This document shows, piece by piece, positions 11,208 to 22,061 of a stretch of DNA of 64,000 bases. The notes under the pieces are model-generated. The model was given only the letters and a program-made list of their open reading frames with translations, ran no database searches and was not told the origin of the DNA. The translations under genes and the position numbers were made by a program. The stretch's first letter is position 1. The number at the start of each line of letters is the position of its first letter. This DNA is from Tetracentron sinense (lineage: Eukaryota; Streptophyta; Magnoliopsida; Trochodendrales; Trochodendraceae). The stretch spans positions 10,000,416-10,064,415 of the forward strand of contig CM026567.1 of NCBI GenBank assembly GCA_015143295.1, read 5' to 3'.

Positions 11208-14200
11208 TCACTCAATACCGCACACACCGATGGATTTCCTCAGAAACTCAAACCTAAGAGAGTGTAGAGGTTTGGTTAGGAGATCTGCAAGTTGAGTATC
11301 AGTTTGCACATATTCCAATGTAATGACACTTTGCTCAACAAGCTCTCGAATAAAGTGGTGTCTAAAGTCTATGTGTTTGGTGCGAGAGTGTTACACGGGT
11401 TTTTTGGAGATGTTGATGGCACTTGTATTATCATAATACACAGTCATGGTGCCCTGTTCTATCCCGTAGTCCTGCAACATCTATTTCATCCACAGAAGTT
11501 GAGTGAAACAACTGTCGGCTGTAATGTACTCAGCCTCGGCAGTAGACAAAGAGATGGAATTCTATTTTTTGCTAAGCCAAGCAACCAAATAGTTTCCAAC
11601 ATAAAAGCATCCTCCGGAGGTGCTTTTCCTATCATCAGCATTTCCGGCCCAGTCGGCATCGGAATATCCAACAACCACGGCATTAGTATCAAAGGGATAC
11701 CATAGGCCAAAAGAGAGAGTTCCACTTACATATCGAATAATTCATTTAATTGCAAGTAAGTGTGACTCTTTGGGGCTTGCTTGATAGCGAGCACAAGCTC
11801 CGACACTAAAGGCAATGTCAGGACAACTGGCAGTGAGGTAAAGCAGACTACCAATTATACTTCGGTATGTGGTTTGGTCGACACTTTTGCCTGAAGTATC
11901 TTTGTTAAGTTTGGCGGTGGTGCTCATAGGAGTGCGAGCATGTTTAGCTGAGCTCATGCCAAATTTCTTTATAAGGTCTTTGGCATATTTGGTTTGGGAC
12001 ATAGATATCCCATTGCTCATTTGATTTACCTGCAGACCAAGAAAGAAATTCAGCTCACCAACCATGCTCATCTCAAATTCATTCTTCATTTGTTCAACAA
12101 AGGAGTATGCATATGAGTCAGATGTGGAACCAAAGACAATATCTGAGCAATAACCATATCATCCTTGATGTTTTTAATGAATAGGGTCCTGTCTACTCCC
12201 CCTCTCAAAAATCCCTTTTCTAAGAGGTATGTAGTCAGTCTCTCATACCAAGCTCTTGCAACTTGTTTCAAAACATAGAGAGCCCTTTTTAATCGGTAAA
12301 CCTGATCAGGATGATTGGGGTCTTCAAACCCTTTTGGCTGTTCCACATAGACTTCTTCCTGAAGAATACCATTCAGAAATACACTCTTGACATCCATCTG
12401 AAAAAGTTTGAATTTGAGATAGCATGCAACAGCAAGCAAGATCCTGATAGACTCTAGTCGGGCAACAGGAGCAAAAGTTTCATCGAAATCAATGCCCTCA
12501 ATCTGAGTGTGTCCCTGTGCAACTAACCTAGCCTTGTTTCTTATAATGGTACCATGTTCATCGGATTTGTTCTTGAAAATCCATTTAGTACCAATAACAT
12601 TTTTATTTTTAGGCCTAGGAACTAAAAACCAAACATCATTCCTTGTAAACTGATTGAGCTCTTCTTGCATGACATTTATCCAATTTTCATCAGTGAGAGC
12701 TTCAGTCACATTTTTGGGTTCAAATGTAGAAGTGTAGCAAAAATGACTAACTTCATTTTCAACTTGTTTTCGAGTTCTCACTCCACTTTCAAGGTTTCCT
12801 ATAATTTCAGTTGAGGAGTGAGGCCTCATAACTCTAGGATATGTAGGTTTTTTAGGAGGTGACTTTGAAGGTGGTTTATCTTCTGATTAGATAATTGAAT
12901 TTTCACACCTTCATTAGCATTGTCATCCTCTAGTTGCAAGGACTTAGATCCTGAGTCACCAACCACAACATTTATGGACTCCATAACAGTAGAGGTTCTC
13001 AAGTTGTACACTCGATAAGCCCTACTGTTTGTCGAATATCCAAGAATAATCCATTCATCACTCCGGGAATCAAATTTACCCAATTGCTCTCTATCCCTAA
13101 GGATATAGCACTTACTTCTGAATACTCGAAAGTACTTGACATTGGGTTTCTTGTTGTTCCATAGCTCATAGGGTGTCTTCCTAGTTCCGGGCCTAGTGTA
13201 GACTCTGTTACCAGTATAGCATGCAGTGCTAACTGCTTCAGCCCAGAAATGAGCAGCCAGGTTGTTGCTGTGAAGCATCACCCTAGCCATCTCTTAAAGC
13301 ACCCTGTTCTTTCTTTCCACCACACCATTTTGTTGAGGTGTTATTGGTGCTGAAAATTCATGCTTGATGCCCGCTTCATCACAAAATTCATTGTACTTGG
13401 AGTTTCCAAACTCCTTTCCACGATCACTTCGAATAAGAGTGATGGGGCATCCTTTTTCATTTTGCACTCTTAAGCAGATGTTCTTGAAGTTCTCAAATGC
13501 ATCCGACTTCTCTCTTATGAATGCCACCCAAGACATCCTTGAGAAATCATCAACCATCACTAGGATATATCGCTTTCCTCCTAGACTTTCAGTTCGAGTT
13601 GGACCCATGAGATCCAGGTGTATTAGTTCTAGTGGGTGTGAGGTAGCGATATTTGAAGCCCTCTTGTGTGGACTTTTAATTTGTTTACCAATTTGACTTG
13701 GCCCACACACAACAGTAGAGGGCTTCCCTAGCTTTGGCACACCTCTCACATGCTCGTGTTTTGAGAGTTTGCTTAGGTCTTTGAAATTCATGTGACCTAG
13801 GCTCCTGTGCCACAGTTCAACTTCTTCAACTTTAGCCCTGTTGCACATTTGACAAGAACCAACACTAGGAATTAATCCATAACAATTGTCAGTAGTTCTC
13901 GACCCTTCCAGAACACACACACCTTTGTAATCCATAACAGAACACTTGTTGTTAGTGAAGTGGACTGCATGGTGATCATCGCGCAATTGACTTATGCTAA
14001 TTAGATTAGCTTTCAGTCCTTCTACAAACAAGACATCTTTCAGCTTAGGAATGCCTGGTGCTTGGATGACACCTTTTCCTTTCACAAAGGATTTGCTTCC
14101 ATCACCAAAAGTAACAGTCCCATCTGAGCATTCCTCAAGATGAGTAAAGAGGGAATTGTTACCTGTCATGTGTCTGGAGCATCCACTATCAAAATACCAC

Positions 14201-14588
14201 ATGTCAAAATTTTGATCTTTCAAAGCGGTGTGGATGACAAGGCATTTTAGATCATTCTTTCTCACATAAATGAACTTAGACTTTTGGGGAACCCTATGGT
14301 CTTTGTTCACTTCATTTGTAGGCATGACATTCTTCTTGTTAGATCTCCTGTTGTTCCTTCTTTTCTGGGTGAACCTTGCATTTTGGTCCATCCTATTACC
14401 TTCTTCATGATGAGCACAAGAAGTGTCACGACCATATTGTGTACTAGAGAGTTGAGCAATTTTCATCACTTCTTCACTCAAACTCCTAGACTTTTCTGCT
14501 AAGGCTTGAATTTGCCTTTGGAGATTCCCTTGATGTAATGTTTGATTCCAAGAATCATTTCGGGGATTTCTCCCAAAGGCATTGCAGG
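11208..14588 (-). pseudogene. pol: Sire-1 pol: protease, integrase, RT, RNase H (broken); 5' part lost
   Basis: The frame entering at 14588 has a degenerate zinc motif (CHACNAFGRN), then protease WYFDSGCSRHMTG near 14200. Next come the pre-integrase LWHRSLGHMNF (about 13820) and the integrase catalytic core VDDFSR, SDRGKEF and NGVVERKN (13590-13310). RT follows with [16 protein letters not shown] and [11 protein letters not shown] (12600-12360), then RNase H with YSDADWAG, STSGG and LADLLTKPLHS. A stop at about 13293 replaces a Gln codon. At about 12139 roughly 13 nt are missing exactly where the YVDD catalytic motif of RT should be, and the frame shifts. Further stops lie in RNase H. Inactive copy. 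Confidence 0.9.
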
Positions 14589-14764
14589 CATGGCACTTTC
14601 GTAGCCAATTTCCCTTCAATGTAGTACAATTAATAAATAAGGAAGAAATTGGAAATTCCGAACCATCAGAAATGTTCCTTTTCGAAGTACGAACCCAACG
14701 CAAGTTGAATATTCAAAATCCAACGAACGAGTCGAGAGATATGGCCAAAACAGTTTGGACCTGT

Positions 14765-14960
14765 AGAGCACCGATCGCTCGGTCCATGGAGCGATCGATC
14801 GGTCCAAAACCGATCGATCGGAGGCTATCGACTGGTCGAAGAATTTGTATTGGGAAATTTTCCAGAGAGTTGATTTTTGGTCGAGAGCTCGGTCAACACA
14901 CCGATCACTCGGTAGGCAACCGATCGATCGATCATAACCACCGATCACTCGGTCTTCGTG
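14765..14960 (+). promoter_or_regulatory. CGATCGATCG palindrome cluster in A 5' LTR
   Basis: About six motifs built on CGATCG or ATCGATCGG, including GAGCGATCGATCGGTCC and AAACCGATCGATCGG, spaced 20-50 bp apart. They lie upstream of the leader exon in every LTR of A, B and C. Confidence 0.65.
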
Positions 14961-15879
14961 TTTTTGCAGAAATTTCATTAACGGTGTTTTCGTCTTTTGG
15001 GCGTTTCACTCTTTCCTCTTACGGGTTGCCCGAGCCTTTAGGGCTCATTCTCAACACTTAGAGACATTTGAGAGTTAGAGAAAGAGGAGAGGGTTTTCCT
15101 AACCTAGGGTTTGCTCTTGGGGAGAAATCAAAGGGGTTTCAAGGCCCACAATCACCTCAAGCTTGGATTGCTTCAAGATTCCGATTCAAGCACGCGAGGA
15201 GGAGTTTCTCCAAGCTAGGGGAGCGCCTCACGAATGTTTTTGGAGGAGTTTCCTTCCCTCATTTGTCAAGGTCAGTATCTCTTGCTACCCTCTTAGTTAT
15301 AGCTTTTCTTTCTTCCCTTATTCTTGTATTCTTTGTTTTCTTCCATCTATAAATGTATTATGAGTTGAAATGGTAAATGGTGTGAATGAAGAGGGGTGTT
15401 GGCGATTAGATGCCGTGTGAAATGATGTGATGAATGAAATGGGGAGGCCATTGTATCCATAATGAACAAACATGTATGATGTGAGCATAACCCACCTAGA
15501 AAAGCATGATTTAGGTTGAAATAAATAATGGACACACCCTATGTTTGATGAAATGCCAAGGTGAACAAAACGAAGGATAAATTAAGAAAATCCATGCTTA
15601 ATTACTTATGAACTTGTTAGGGCTTATGATAGTGTGAGTTCTTGTTTTCTTTAAAATGTCATAAATGCTTATTGTTTAATTTGCGACATACTATATATTG
15701 TGAAATCCCCAAATGTCATCTTTAAATTCCAATGCAAGTATGCACACGAATCCACGAGCACGGCATGCATAACATGAATTTACCGAGGCTTTCAAGAACG
15801 AGGTTGAGAGGTGGGACATATCCTACGATATGTTTTACCTCGCTTTTCACAAGAAAACAAGAACAAACATTCCACGAGG

Positions 15880-16020
15880 GGTCTCCCCTCACTCACAAGT
15901 GCATAGCTTAAAGAAGGGCCTCCCTTCCCTCGCAAGTACATACATGTCATGAAGAAGGGTCTCCCTTCCCTCTCAAGTGCATTGCATAAAGAAGGGTCTC
16001 CCTTCCCTCTCAAGGCATCT
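15880..16020 (+). repeat. Minisatellite in A 5' LTR
   Basis: Four imperfect units built on AAGAAGGGTCTCCCTTCCC plus CTCAAGTGCAT, about 35-47 bp each. The unit contains the near-palindrome GGGTCTCCCTTCCC. Confidence 0.8.
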
Positions 16021-16346
16021 CACAAGCACATCTCACTAGTATATCTGACAAGTGTATCTCACAAGTTACATGATCACAACCAAGCACGCATGACATGCAT
16101 GACATGACACGATCTACAAGAATCAAGCAAGATAGACAAGACGAGTTTTCAAGCACGAAAATGGTACTTAAGTCAAGTCAAGTGCACGGTGTTTTCAAGG
16201 GTTTTATCGACTTTTTACGAAATGCAAGCATGATTATAAATTGCTTTACTTCCTTGTATGAAATGAATTGTTCCCGTTTAATATATATAAATTGCTCCTG
16301 ATTTATGTATTGCCATTTTTATGCTATGACTATTGGTTAGTATTTG

Positions 16347-16378
16347 GTACTCGCTGAGTATTCCATGCTCAGCCGTAC
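16347..16378 (+). promoter_or_regulatory. Conserved LTR hairpin box (A 5' LTR)
   Basis: Left arm GTACTCGCTGAG, loop TATTCCATG, right arm CTCAGCCGTAC: a stem of about 10 bp with one small bulge. It stands 5 nt before the small-ORF ATG. Confidence 0.65.
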
Positions 16379-16383
16379 TTCTT

Positions 16384-16503
16384 ATGTCGGCAGGTGATAG
16401 CGGAGCAGCTGCTCCTTTTGATGTCTGTGCTCTTGGCCCATGGGTGGAGGAGGAGTACGTTGAGGAGCCTGTGGTGGAACCTCCGGTAGAGGGCTACTAT
16501 TAG
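16384..16503 (+). CDS. A LTR-encoded acidic small ORF, 39 aa
   Basis: The ATG follows the hairpin by 5 nt and opens MSAGDSGAAAPFDV; the core is PWVEEEYVEE and the frame ends EGYY-stop. Nearly a quarter of residues are Glu. The 3' LTR copy (41843-41962) keeps the whole frame. The stretch APFDxCxxxPWxEEEY is shared with E1, where the conserved residues use different synonymous codons (CCT/CCG, TTT/TTC, GAT/GAC, GAG/GAA). It would be read from RNA keeping the leader intron. The start is chosen because ATGTCGGCAG is common to A, B, C and D. No domain recognised; the alternative is that a conserved RNA or DNA element merely looks coding. Confidence 0.5.
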   Translation: MSAGDSGAAAPFDVCALGPWVEEEYVEEPVVEPPVEGYY

Positions 16504-16795
16504 GTGGTGGTAGATTCTGAGTGGATAGCTGTGGGTGAGCTTGAGAGTTAGATTTATGTATTTTGGCGGGCATGTCCGTACTTTCTTTTGTGTATCTTTT
16601 TATATAACTTGGATCACTTGTATATACATAGAGGTTTGGTTAAGTCTTCCGCTGTGTGAGTGTATGTTTCCACCATTTATGTCCTCTATTGTATATGCTA
16701 TGTGGGTTTTGCAGGTTGGTTTGTCAAGCAAGTCATGATTAGTCGTCCAAGATTCACTCTAACTTCTAGGGTGGGTTTTCGGTCACGACAAGAAG

Positions 16796-16807
16796 TGGTA
16801 TCAGAGC
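16796..16807 (+). other. A primer binding site (initiator tRNA-Met)
   Basis: TGGTATCAGAGC five bases after the LTR end. Confidence 0.93.
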
Positions 16808-17144
16808 TTAGGCTTTAAGTCTTTAGGGTCACTTAGAATCTATACCACGGCTTGACAAGAGCATATGCCCAGAAAGAAGTTAGGAAGGAAGTAAGTCGGA
16901 ATCGAGACGTGATTCCAAGTGTAAGACTAAACTTTAGTCTTAGTCAAAATGGTGGTTTCAACCAAGAACAAGTCTTAGGAACGCTAGAACACCAAGGTAT
17001 AATATTATAACTACACCGATGGTTGTGATGCGATATATTAGTATTATACAACTAATACAAATTGAATTATTATGCAATGGAACTGTGATAAATTGTGGTT
17101 TCAAGTGAGACTCATGTGGTGCTATTGTTCTCAGGATTTTAGTC

Positions 17145-18361
17145 ATGAGACGGGGCACACGGGGTCGTGGACCACACACCAGGGCTTCATCTTCTTCTAG
17201 AGATGAGGATGAGCAGCCGGACCTCTCCCAGATCTTAGGCTCTATTGCTGAGACACTCGCCATACTAGCAGCTCGGCAGACTATACCATCGTCAGCAGCA
17301 CCTACTCCACCGCCTACGGCTCTAGTACATCATATAGCTGGGGTTGAGGCATTCAGAAGATTGAGGCCTCCATCATTCCATGGGAGTGTGGACCCTCTTG
17401 CTGCGGAGGAGTGGATCCTCCAGATGGAGAAGATCTTTGCGGTCCTCTCACCCACAGAGGAGGATAGAGTAGCATGGGTAGTTTTCATGCTAGAGGGCGA
17501 AGCCCACCATTGGTGGTTGTCCGCATTGAGGACGCGAGATTTGACCATGAAGGGTCAACCTTGGACTTGGAAGGAGTTCAAGGATACTTTTTACAAAAAG
17601 TACTTTCCTGTTGGAGCACGGGAAAAGAAAGAAAGAGAGTTCATCAACCTAGAGCAAGGTTCGATGTCAGTAGCACAATATGAGGCTAAGTTCTCGGAGC
17701 TATCATGCTTTGCGACTCACATGGTTGCCACCGAGGCAATAAAGGCAACAAGGTTTGAGCAAGGGCTCAAAGATGTTATCATGGAGAAGGTTTTGATTTT
17801 TAGACATGCTACCTACCCTGAGGTAGTAGACAAGGCCTTATTGGTCGAGGCGAATTCCGAGGCCGTGTCTAAGAAGAGGGAGTTGGCGAGAGGCCAAGCC
17901 AGTAGTTCAACACCTCCAGAGAGGCAGGCTCGTACCGGCCCTTATCAGTACACATGGCCAACACCACCTATGAGGCCATTATATGCGCCTCCAGTTCCAT
18001 GGCCGTACATGCCTCAGGCACCGCGACCTCAGGCTCTTCCAGCTCCACGGCCAGTTGCACCTTAGACGGTGAGGTATGCTTCACCTCTGGCCCCTCCGAC
18101 CTATACACACGAGGTCTGCACTTCGTGCGGCCAAAGGCACCAGGCAGGAGATTGCCAAAGGGCATCGGGTGGATGTTTTCATTGTGGTCGCCAGGGCCAT
18201 GTGATCAGGGATTGTCCCAATCGGCATTTACTAGGCCAGTCTCAGGGGATTAGGCCCCCAGCATGCCCAGCAGGATCATACCAGGCGTCATCCCAGATAC
18301 GCATTTAGATTTTTTGCCTTGACAGAGGCTGATGCACTTGCATCTGATGATGTGGTGCAAG
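17145..18361 (+). pseudogene. gag: A gag (two late disruptions)
   Basis: Open from MRRGTRGRGPHTR for 306 codons to a TAG at 18063 that replaces a Gln codon. It includes the capsid region VEAFRRLRPPSFHG, EGEAHHWW, FYKKYFPVGAREKK and LEQGSMSVAQYEAKFSEL, and a Pro-rich linker. After the stop the frame continues with two zinc knuckles, CTSCGQRHQAGDC and CFHCGRQGHVIRDC (18115-18215), then a stop/indel near 18306 and the conserved ASDDVVQ just before the intron donor. Start: this ATG is conserved in all four Tekay copies and follows a candidate acceptor by 10 nt. Gag would form the particle; the second knuckle binds RNA. Confidence 0.9.
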
Positions 18362-18503
18362 GTACGCATTTAGAGTCATTCTTTTATCCGCGATTGTCAT
18401 GTTATGCTTTATTCCTTGTGTATGTACGTGTAGTGCTATGTATCTATCTACCTATAAACATATGATGTGATGCATGGATTGACGTAGCTAATTGAAATTT
18501 CAG
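18362..18503 (+). other. A gag-protease intron (142 nt)
   Basis: Donor GTGCAAG/GTACGC and acceptor AAATTTCAG/GA, with a branch-point-like CTAAT at 18488-18492. Splicing joins the first base of a Gly codon (exon 1) to its last two bases (exon 2), so gag and protease become one frame. Unspliced reading ends at a TGA about 38 codons in. Confidence 0.7.
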
Positions 18504-19330
18504 GAACCCTACTAGTCAACGAATGTTTGGCTAGAGTGTTGATTAATACCGGGTCTACTCATTCGTTTGTCTCGCTGAGTTTTTCAGAAGGCTTTTCTGT
18601 GAAGCCTAGTCAGCTAGAACCGAAGTTAGCCATTTTGACTCCTCTCGGCAAAACAGTATTGACAGATAAAGTGTGTCGAAATAGTGTGGTTTAAGTGGGA
18701 AGCCACGAGTTGGCGGTTGATCTAATAGTTCTTGGATTCCAAGACTTTGATGTGATATTGGGAATGGATTGGTTTGCGGCAAATCACGGGCATGCAGCTT
18801 GCTTTGAGAAAATGGTACTCTTCAAGCCAGTAGAAGGAAAACCATTCCACTTTCGCGGGTTGAAAAGTATAGATATTGCTCGTTTTGTGACGTTGAGCTT
18901 AGCTAACCCCGAGGCAAAGGACTCATCGACTATTCCGGTTGTGAGTGAATTCCTAGATGTATTTCTAGAGGAGTTACAAGGATTGCCTCCAGACAGGGAG
19001 ATTGAGTTTATGATCGAGCTTGCACCAGGCATAGCTCTTATTTTCAGGGCTCCGTATAGAATGACCCTATTGAACTCAAGGAGTTGAAGACTCAGTTGGA
19101 GGAATTACAAGGCCTTGGTTTCATACGACCAAGTGTCTCACCGTGGGGTGCCCCGGTGTTATTTGTTAAGAAGAAGGATGGCTCGATGTGGATGTGCGTC
19201 GATTATCGGTAATTGAACAAAGTGACTATAAAGAATAGGTATCCATTGCCTAGGATTGATGACTTGTTCGATTAGTTGAAGGGAGTAAAATTTTTCTCGA
19301 AGATAGATCTTCGATCGGGCTATCACCACG
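18504..19330 (+). pseudogene. pol: A pol, N-terminal part: protease and start of RT (broken)
   Basis: Protease frame starts [20 protein letters not shown]. The catalytic Asp of DTG is Asn here (AAT), so the enzyme would be dead. VILGMDW follows near 18755. A stop at about 18694 replaces a Gln codon; a one-base loss near 19063 shifts the frame. The RT N-terminus continues as [18 protein letters not shown][15 protein letters not shown] and [12 protein letters not shown], where it ends abruptly at the B junction. RT palm, RNase H and integrase N-terminus of A are not found in the window. Confidence 0.88.
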
Positions 19331-20714
19331 GTGAATACCGTTTTTCTATACTTAATGAATACCGTTTTCGTAGCTAATTGACCTTCCTCGTAGTCTAATT
19401 AATAAATAAGAGAGAAATTAGACATTCTGAAATGTCAGAAATGTTCATTTTCGAAAGACGAACCCAACGCAAGTTGAATCATCGAAATCCGGCGAGCGAG
19501 TCAAAAGATATGGTCAAAACAGTCCAGACCTACAGAGCACCGATTGCTCGGTCCAGTCAGCGATCGATCGGTCCAAAACCGATCGATCGGTTGCTATCGC
19601 ACGGTCAAAGATTTTGTATGGGGAAATTTTCCAAAGAGTAGTTTTTTGACCGGTCGCTCGGTCAGAGTACCGATCGCTCAGTAGGCAACCAATCGATCGG
19701 TCATAACCACCGATCGCTCAGTCCCCGTGTTTTGCAGAAATTTCAGTAAGGGTTTTTTCATCTTTTAGTCGTTAAACCCTTACCCATAAGAGCTTGCTCG
19801 ACCCTTTGAGCCCTCATTCACTATACTTAGGGATATTTGAGAGAGAGGGAGAAGAAACTAGGGTTCCAAAGCCCCCTTTCCATTTGAGAGTAAGATCAGG
19901 GGTTTAAGCACCCAAGAGCATCCCTAAAAGCTTGGATTTCGAAAATCCAACCTCAAGCTCGTGTGGGACTCCTTCTCCAAGGTAGAGCAGCGTTTTCCAC
20001 GGCAACTTCAAGGGTTTCTTGCCCACACCAAGCCTTCTTCAAGCAAGGATCTTTCTTCTTTCAAGTTGGAGCTCAAATCAAGGTTCCTACCAAGATCAAG
20101 CCTTGATCTAAGGTTAGTACACCCTACTAACTTTCCCTAGCAATAACCTAGGTTTTCTATTATAAATGGTGATTCCTTATATTATGCTTTCCTTCCCTAT
20201 GCTTTGTATTAACTCAACAAATATAAACAAGATAAGGAAAATGGAATGGATGTGTGGATGGGAGATTAGATGTGGCGATTGGATGCTGAATGTATGATGT
20301 ATGATATGTGTGGGTTGTGAGTTGGAAATGGAGGATGGGCATTGTACAAATAACAAAATTTCCCTTGTAATATTGGATGGAAAATATGCACTAAAAATAA
20401 GAAGATGAACTATGGAGGAACATTGCATGTGATGTGTTTGACAAAATGCCTAAACTATGAAAGAATGATTTGAAGGAAGAAAAAGGGAAATAGGCCTTAT
20501 ACATGTATTCTCATGAATGATGAATGGATTTAAATACCATGTTGATTACTCAAAATTCTCATATGCATATATTGTGAATTGAATGGTGATGTCATACCTC
20601 TCTTATTATCCTTATTCCATGATTGTCACGATGGACATGTACACGAACACGCATGATAGCATGAACCGAGATTTTAAGAGCATATGCATATAATAACCAA
20701 CAACAAAATATTGC

Positions 20715-20998
20715 ATGTCAAGGAGGTTGGTAGCCCAGGGACATTCGGGTACTAGGCTCTGGCTCACAAGAAAACCCCTAAAACACATATTGTCAAGGAG
20801 GTTGGTAGCCTAGGGACATTCGGGTACTAGCCTCTGGCTCACAAGAAAAGTAAACAAGTAATAAAAATCACATATTGTCAAGGAGGTTGGTAGCCCAGGG
20901 ACATTCGGGTACTAGCCTCTGGCTCACAAGAAAACCATACATATCAAGGAGCTTGGCAGTCCAGGGAGATTCGGGTGCTAGCCTTTGGCTCACAAGTT
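20715..20998 (+). repeat. Minisatellite in B 5' LTR, four units
   Basis: Units of about 65-85 bp share GTCAAGGAGGTTGGTAGCCC, then ACATTCGGGTACTAG and CTCTGGCTCACAAGAAAA. Four units are also present in the 3' LTR (28235-28518). Confidence 0.88.
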
Positions 20999-21293
20999 AC
21001 AAGATGCAAGATTACAAGATGATGACAAGACATTCATGCATGCACGCATACATGATTTCTACAATGCATACCGAGACATGGAAACGGGTTTTCAAGCATG
21101 AGTTTTATCGGCGTTTTGCATTCATGCACATCAAGATGATAATATTGCTCCATGTTTAATATTGTTTAATTCTATGATTTTACTATTGCCTGGAATTGAT
21201 GATTCGTATTATACTACTCCTTGCATGTTTATTATTGTTATGGATAGCTAGTAGCTTGTACTCGCTAAGTATTCCATGCTCAGCCGTACTTTC

Positions 21294-21398
21294 ATGTCGG
21301 CAGGTACTGAGGGAGCCCTCGACCCAGAGCTTTGGGTCGAGGAAGAGTATATCGAGGAGAGAGAGCCGTCTATCCCACTGCAGTCTCAGGCGGACTGA
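21294..21398 (+). CDS. B 5' LTR acidic small ORF (34 aa; early stop)
   Basis: Starts MSAGTEGALDPELW 5 nt after the hairpin; core WVEEEYIEE. A TGA at 21396 ends it early where the 3' LTR copy has CGA, a CpG-type change; the full-length frame (46 aa) is at 28815-28955. Confidence 0.45.
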   Translation: MSAGTEGALDPELWVEEEYIEEREPSIPLQSQAD

Positions 21399-21728
21399 GA
21401 CCTTGACGTGTGGCCATACCTCGACTACTGTTGAGGGGAGAGTACGAAAGGGTCTTTTATTTATTTTGACATTTTGATAGGTGGGCCTGTCCACCTTAGA
21501 GTTAGACATGTTTTGTATGTATGTTAACTTAGAATACTATTTTGGAAAGCTTAGAAGAAAAGAAAAAGTTAGTTTACGCTTCCGCATTTATGTTTTGCTT
21601 CCGCGCTCTGATTATCATTGTCTAGTACTGTAATTATCTTATTCATTACAGGATGGTTTGGCAGGTACGTATAGTCACACCTAAAGTATCCCTTAACTCC
21701 TAGGGGGTATTTTGGGGCGCGACAGAGG

Positions 21729-21740
21729 TGGTATCAGAGC
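21729..21740 (+). other. B primer binding site (initiator tRNA-Met)
   Basis: TGGTATCAGAGC four bases after the 5' LTR end. Confidence 0.93.
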
Positions 21741-22061
21741 TCTAGGCATTAGAGTCCTTAGGGTTGCTTAGTACTCTATACCATTATTGAACAAGGCATT
21801 AGGTATTAGGAAAGAGTTGTATTCCAAGTATAGACTAACAAGTTAGTCTTAGTCAAAATAGGTTGAATCTCAACCAAACTTAGAGTCCTACGCTAGGAAC
21901 ACGGGTTGTATGTGTGATATTGTGTGGTATACCATGTGTGCATTAATTGTGTTGTGCTTATCAAATATGCTTGATGAATATGTATTGAGTGAAATGCGAA
22001 ATTTGTACTAAATGCGTATCCAAGTTAGACTCATGTTGTATTGTCGTTCTCAGGAGAAATC

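Larger units (their letters stand above)
7285..14588 (-). mobile_element. Sire-1: Ty1/copia Sirevirus, minus strand, both ends missing
   Basis: Reading the minus strand from 14588 down: remnant of the gag zinc region, protease, integrase, RT, RNase H (ends 11208), a 1.7 kb spacer, a third ORF (9480-8105), a 0.75 kb non-coding region, polypurine tract, and the first 64 bases of the 3' LTR, cut by E1. PR-IN-RT-RH order defines Ty1/copia; the third ORF after pol and the GGGGGAGAT/TG junction are Sirevirus traits. Its gag and 5' LTR were lost at the junction with the truncated 5' LTR of A. Confidence 0.9.
14589..16790 (+). repeat. A 5' LTR (first 31 nt missing)
   Basis: Homology with the 3' LTR starts at CATGGCACTTTC (14589; 40051 in the 3' LTR) and ends at GGTCACGACA (16790), followed by the PBS. 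It contains the CGATCGATCG palindrome cluster (14765-14960), a leader segment with a single ATG (15233, where the 3' LTR has ACG), splice donor TCAAG/GTCAGT (15270/15271), minisatellite, hairpin and small ORF. Confidence 0.9.
15271..17134 (+). other. A candidate 5' leader intron
   Basis: Donor TCAAG/GTCAGT at 15270/15271; acceptor GTTCTCAG/G at 17134/17135, 10 nt before the gag ATG at 17145. The span includes the minisatellite, the small ORF, the LTR end and the PBS, so only a subgenomic mRNA would be spliced. Inferred from conservation with B, C and E1. Confidence 0.55.
19331..21724 (+). repeat. B 5' LTR (left tip replaced by a short duplication)
   Basis: Aligns to the 3' LTR from TTTTCTATACTTAA on. 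The TGTAGCACCCCGAAC tip is missing and is replaced by TGAATACCGTTTTT, which also occurs 24 nt further in. Ends GGGGCGCGACA at 21724. Contains palindromes (19548-19720), an ATG-free leader (about 19740-20112), donor CTAAG/GTTAGT (20112/20113), minisatellite, hairpin (21258-21289) and small ORF. Confidence 0.9.
20113..22053 (+). other. B candidate 5' leader intron
   Basis: Donor ATCTAAG/GTTAGTAC; acceptor CGTTCTCAG/GAGAAATC, 8 nt before the gag ATG. About 370 nt upstream of the donor contain no ATG, whereas ATGs are frequent directly after it. Confidence 0.58.

Noticed and set aside
16791-16807. tRNA gene at the TGGTATCAGAGC motifs
   Set aside because: Only the 12-nt complement of the tRNA 3' end is present, directly after an LTR; no tRNA body surrounds it.
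20715-21000. CRISPR-like look of the LTR minisatellites
   Set aside because: Units are nearly identical throughout with no unique spacers, and the context is a plant retrotransposon LTR.
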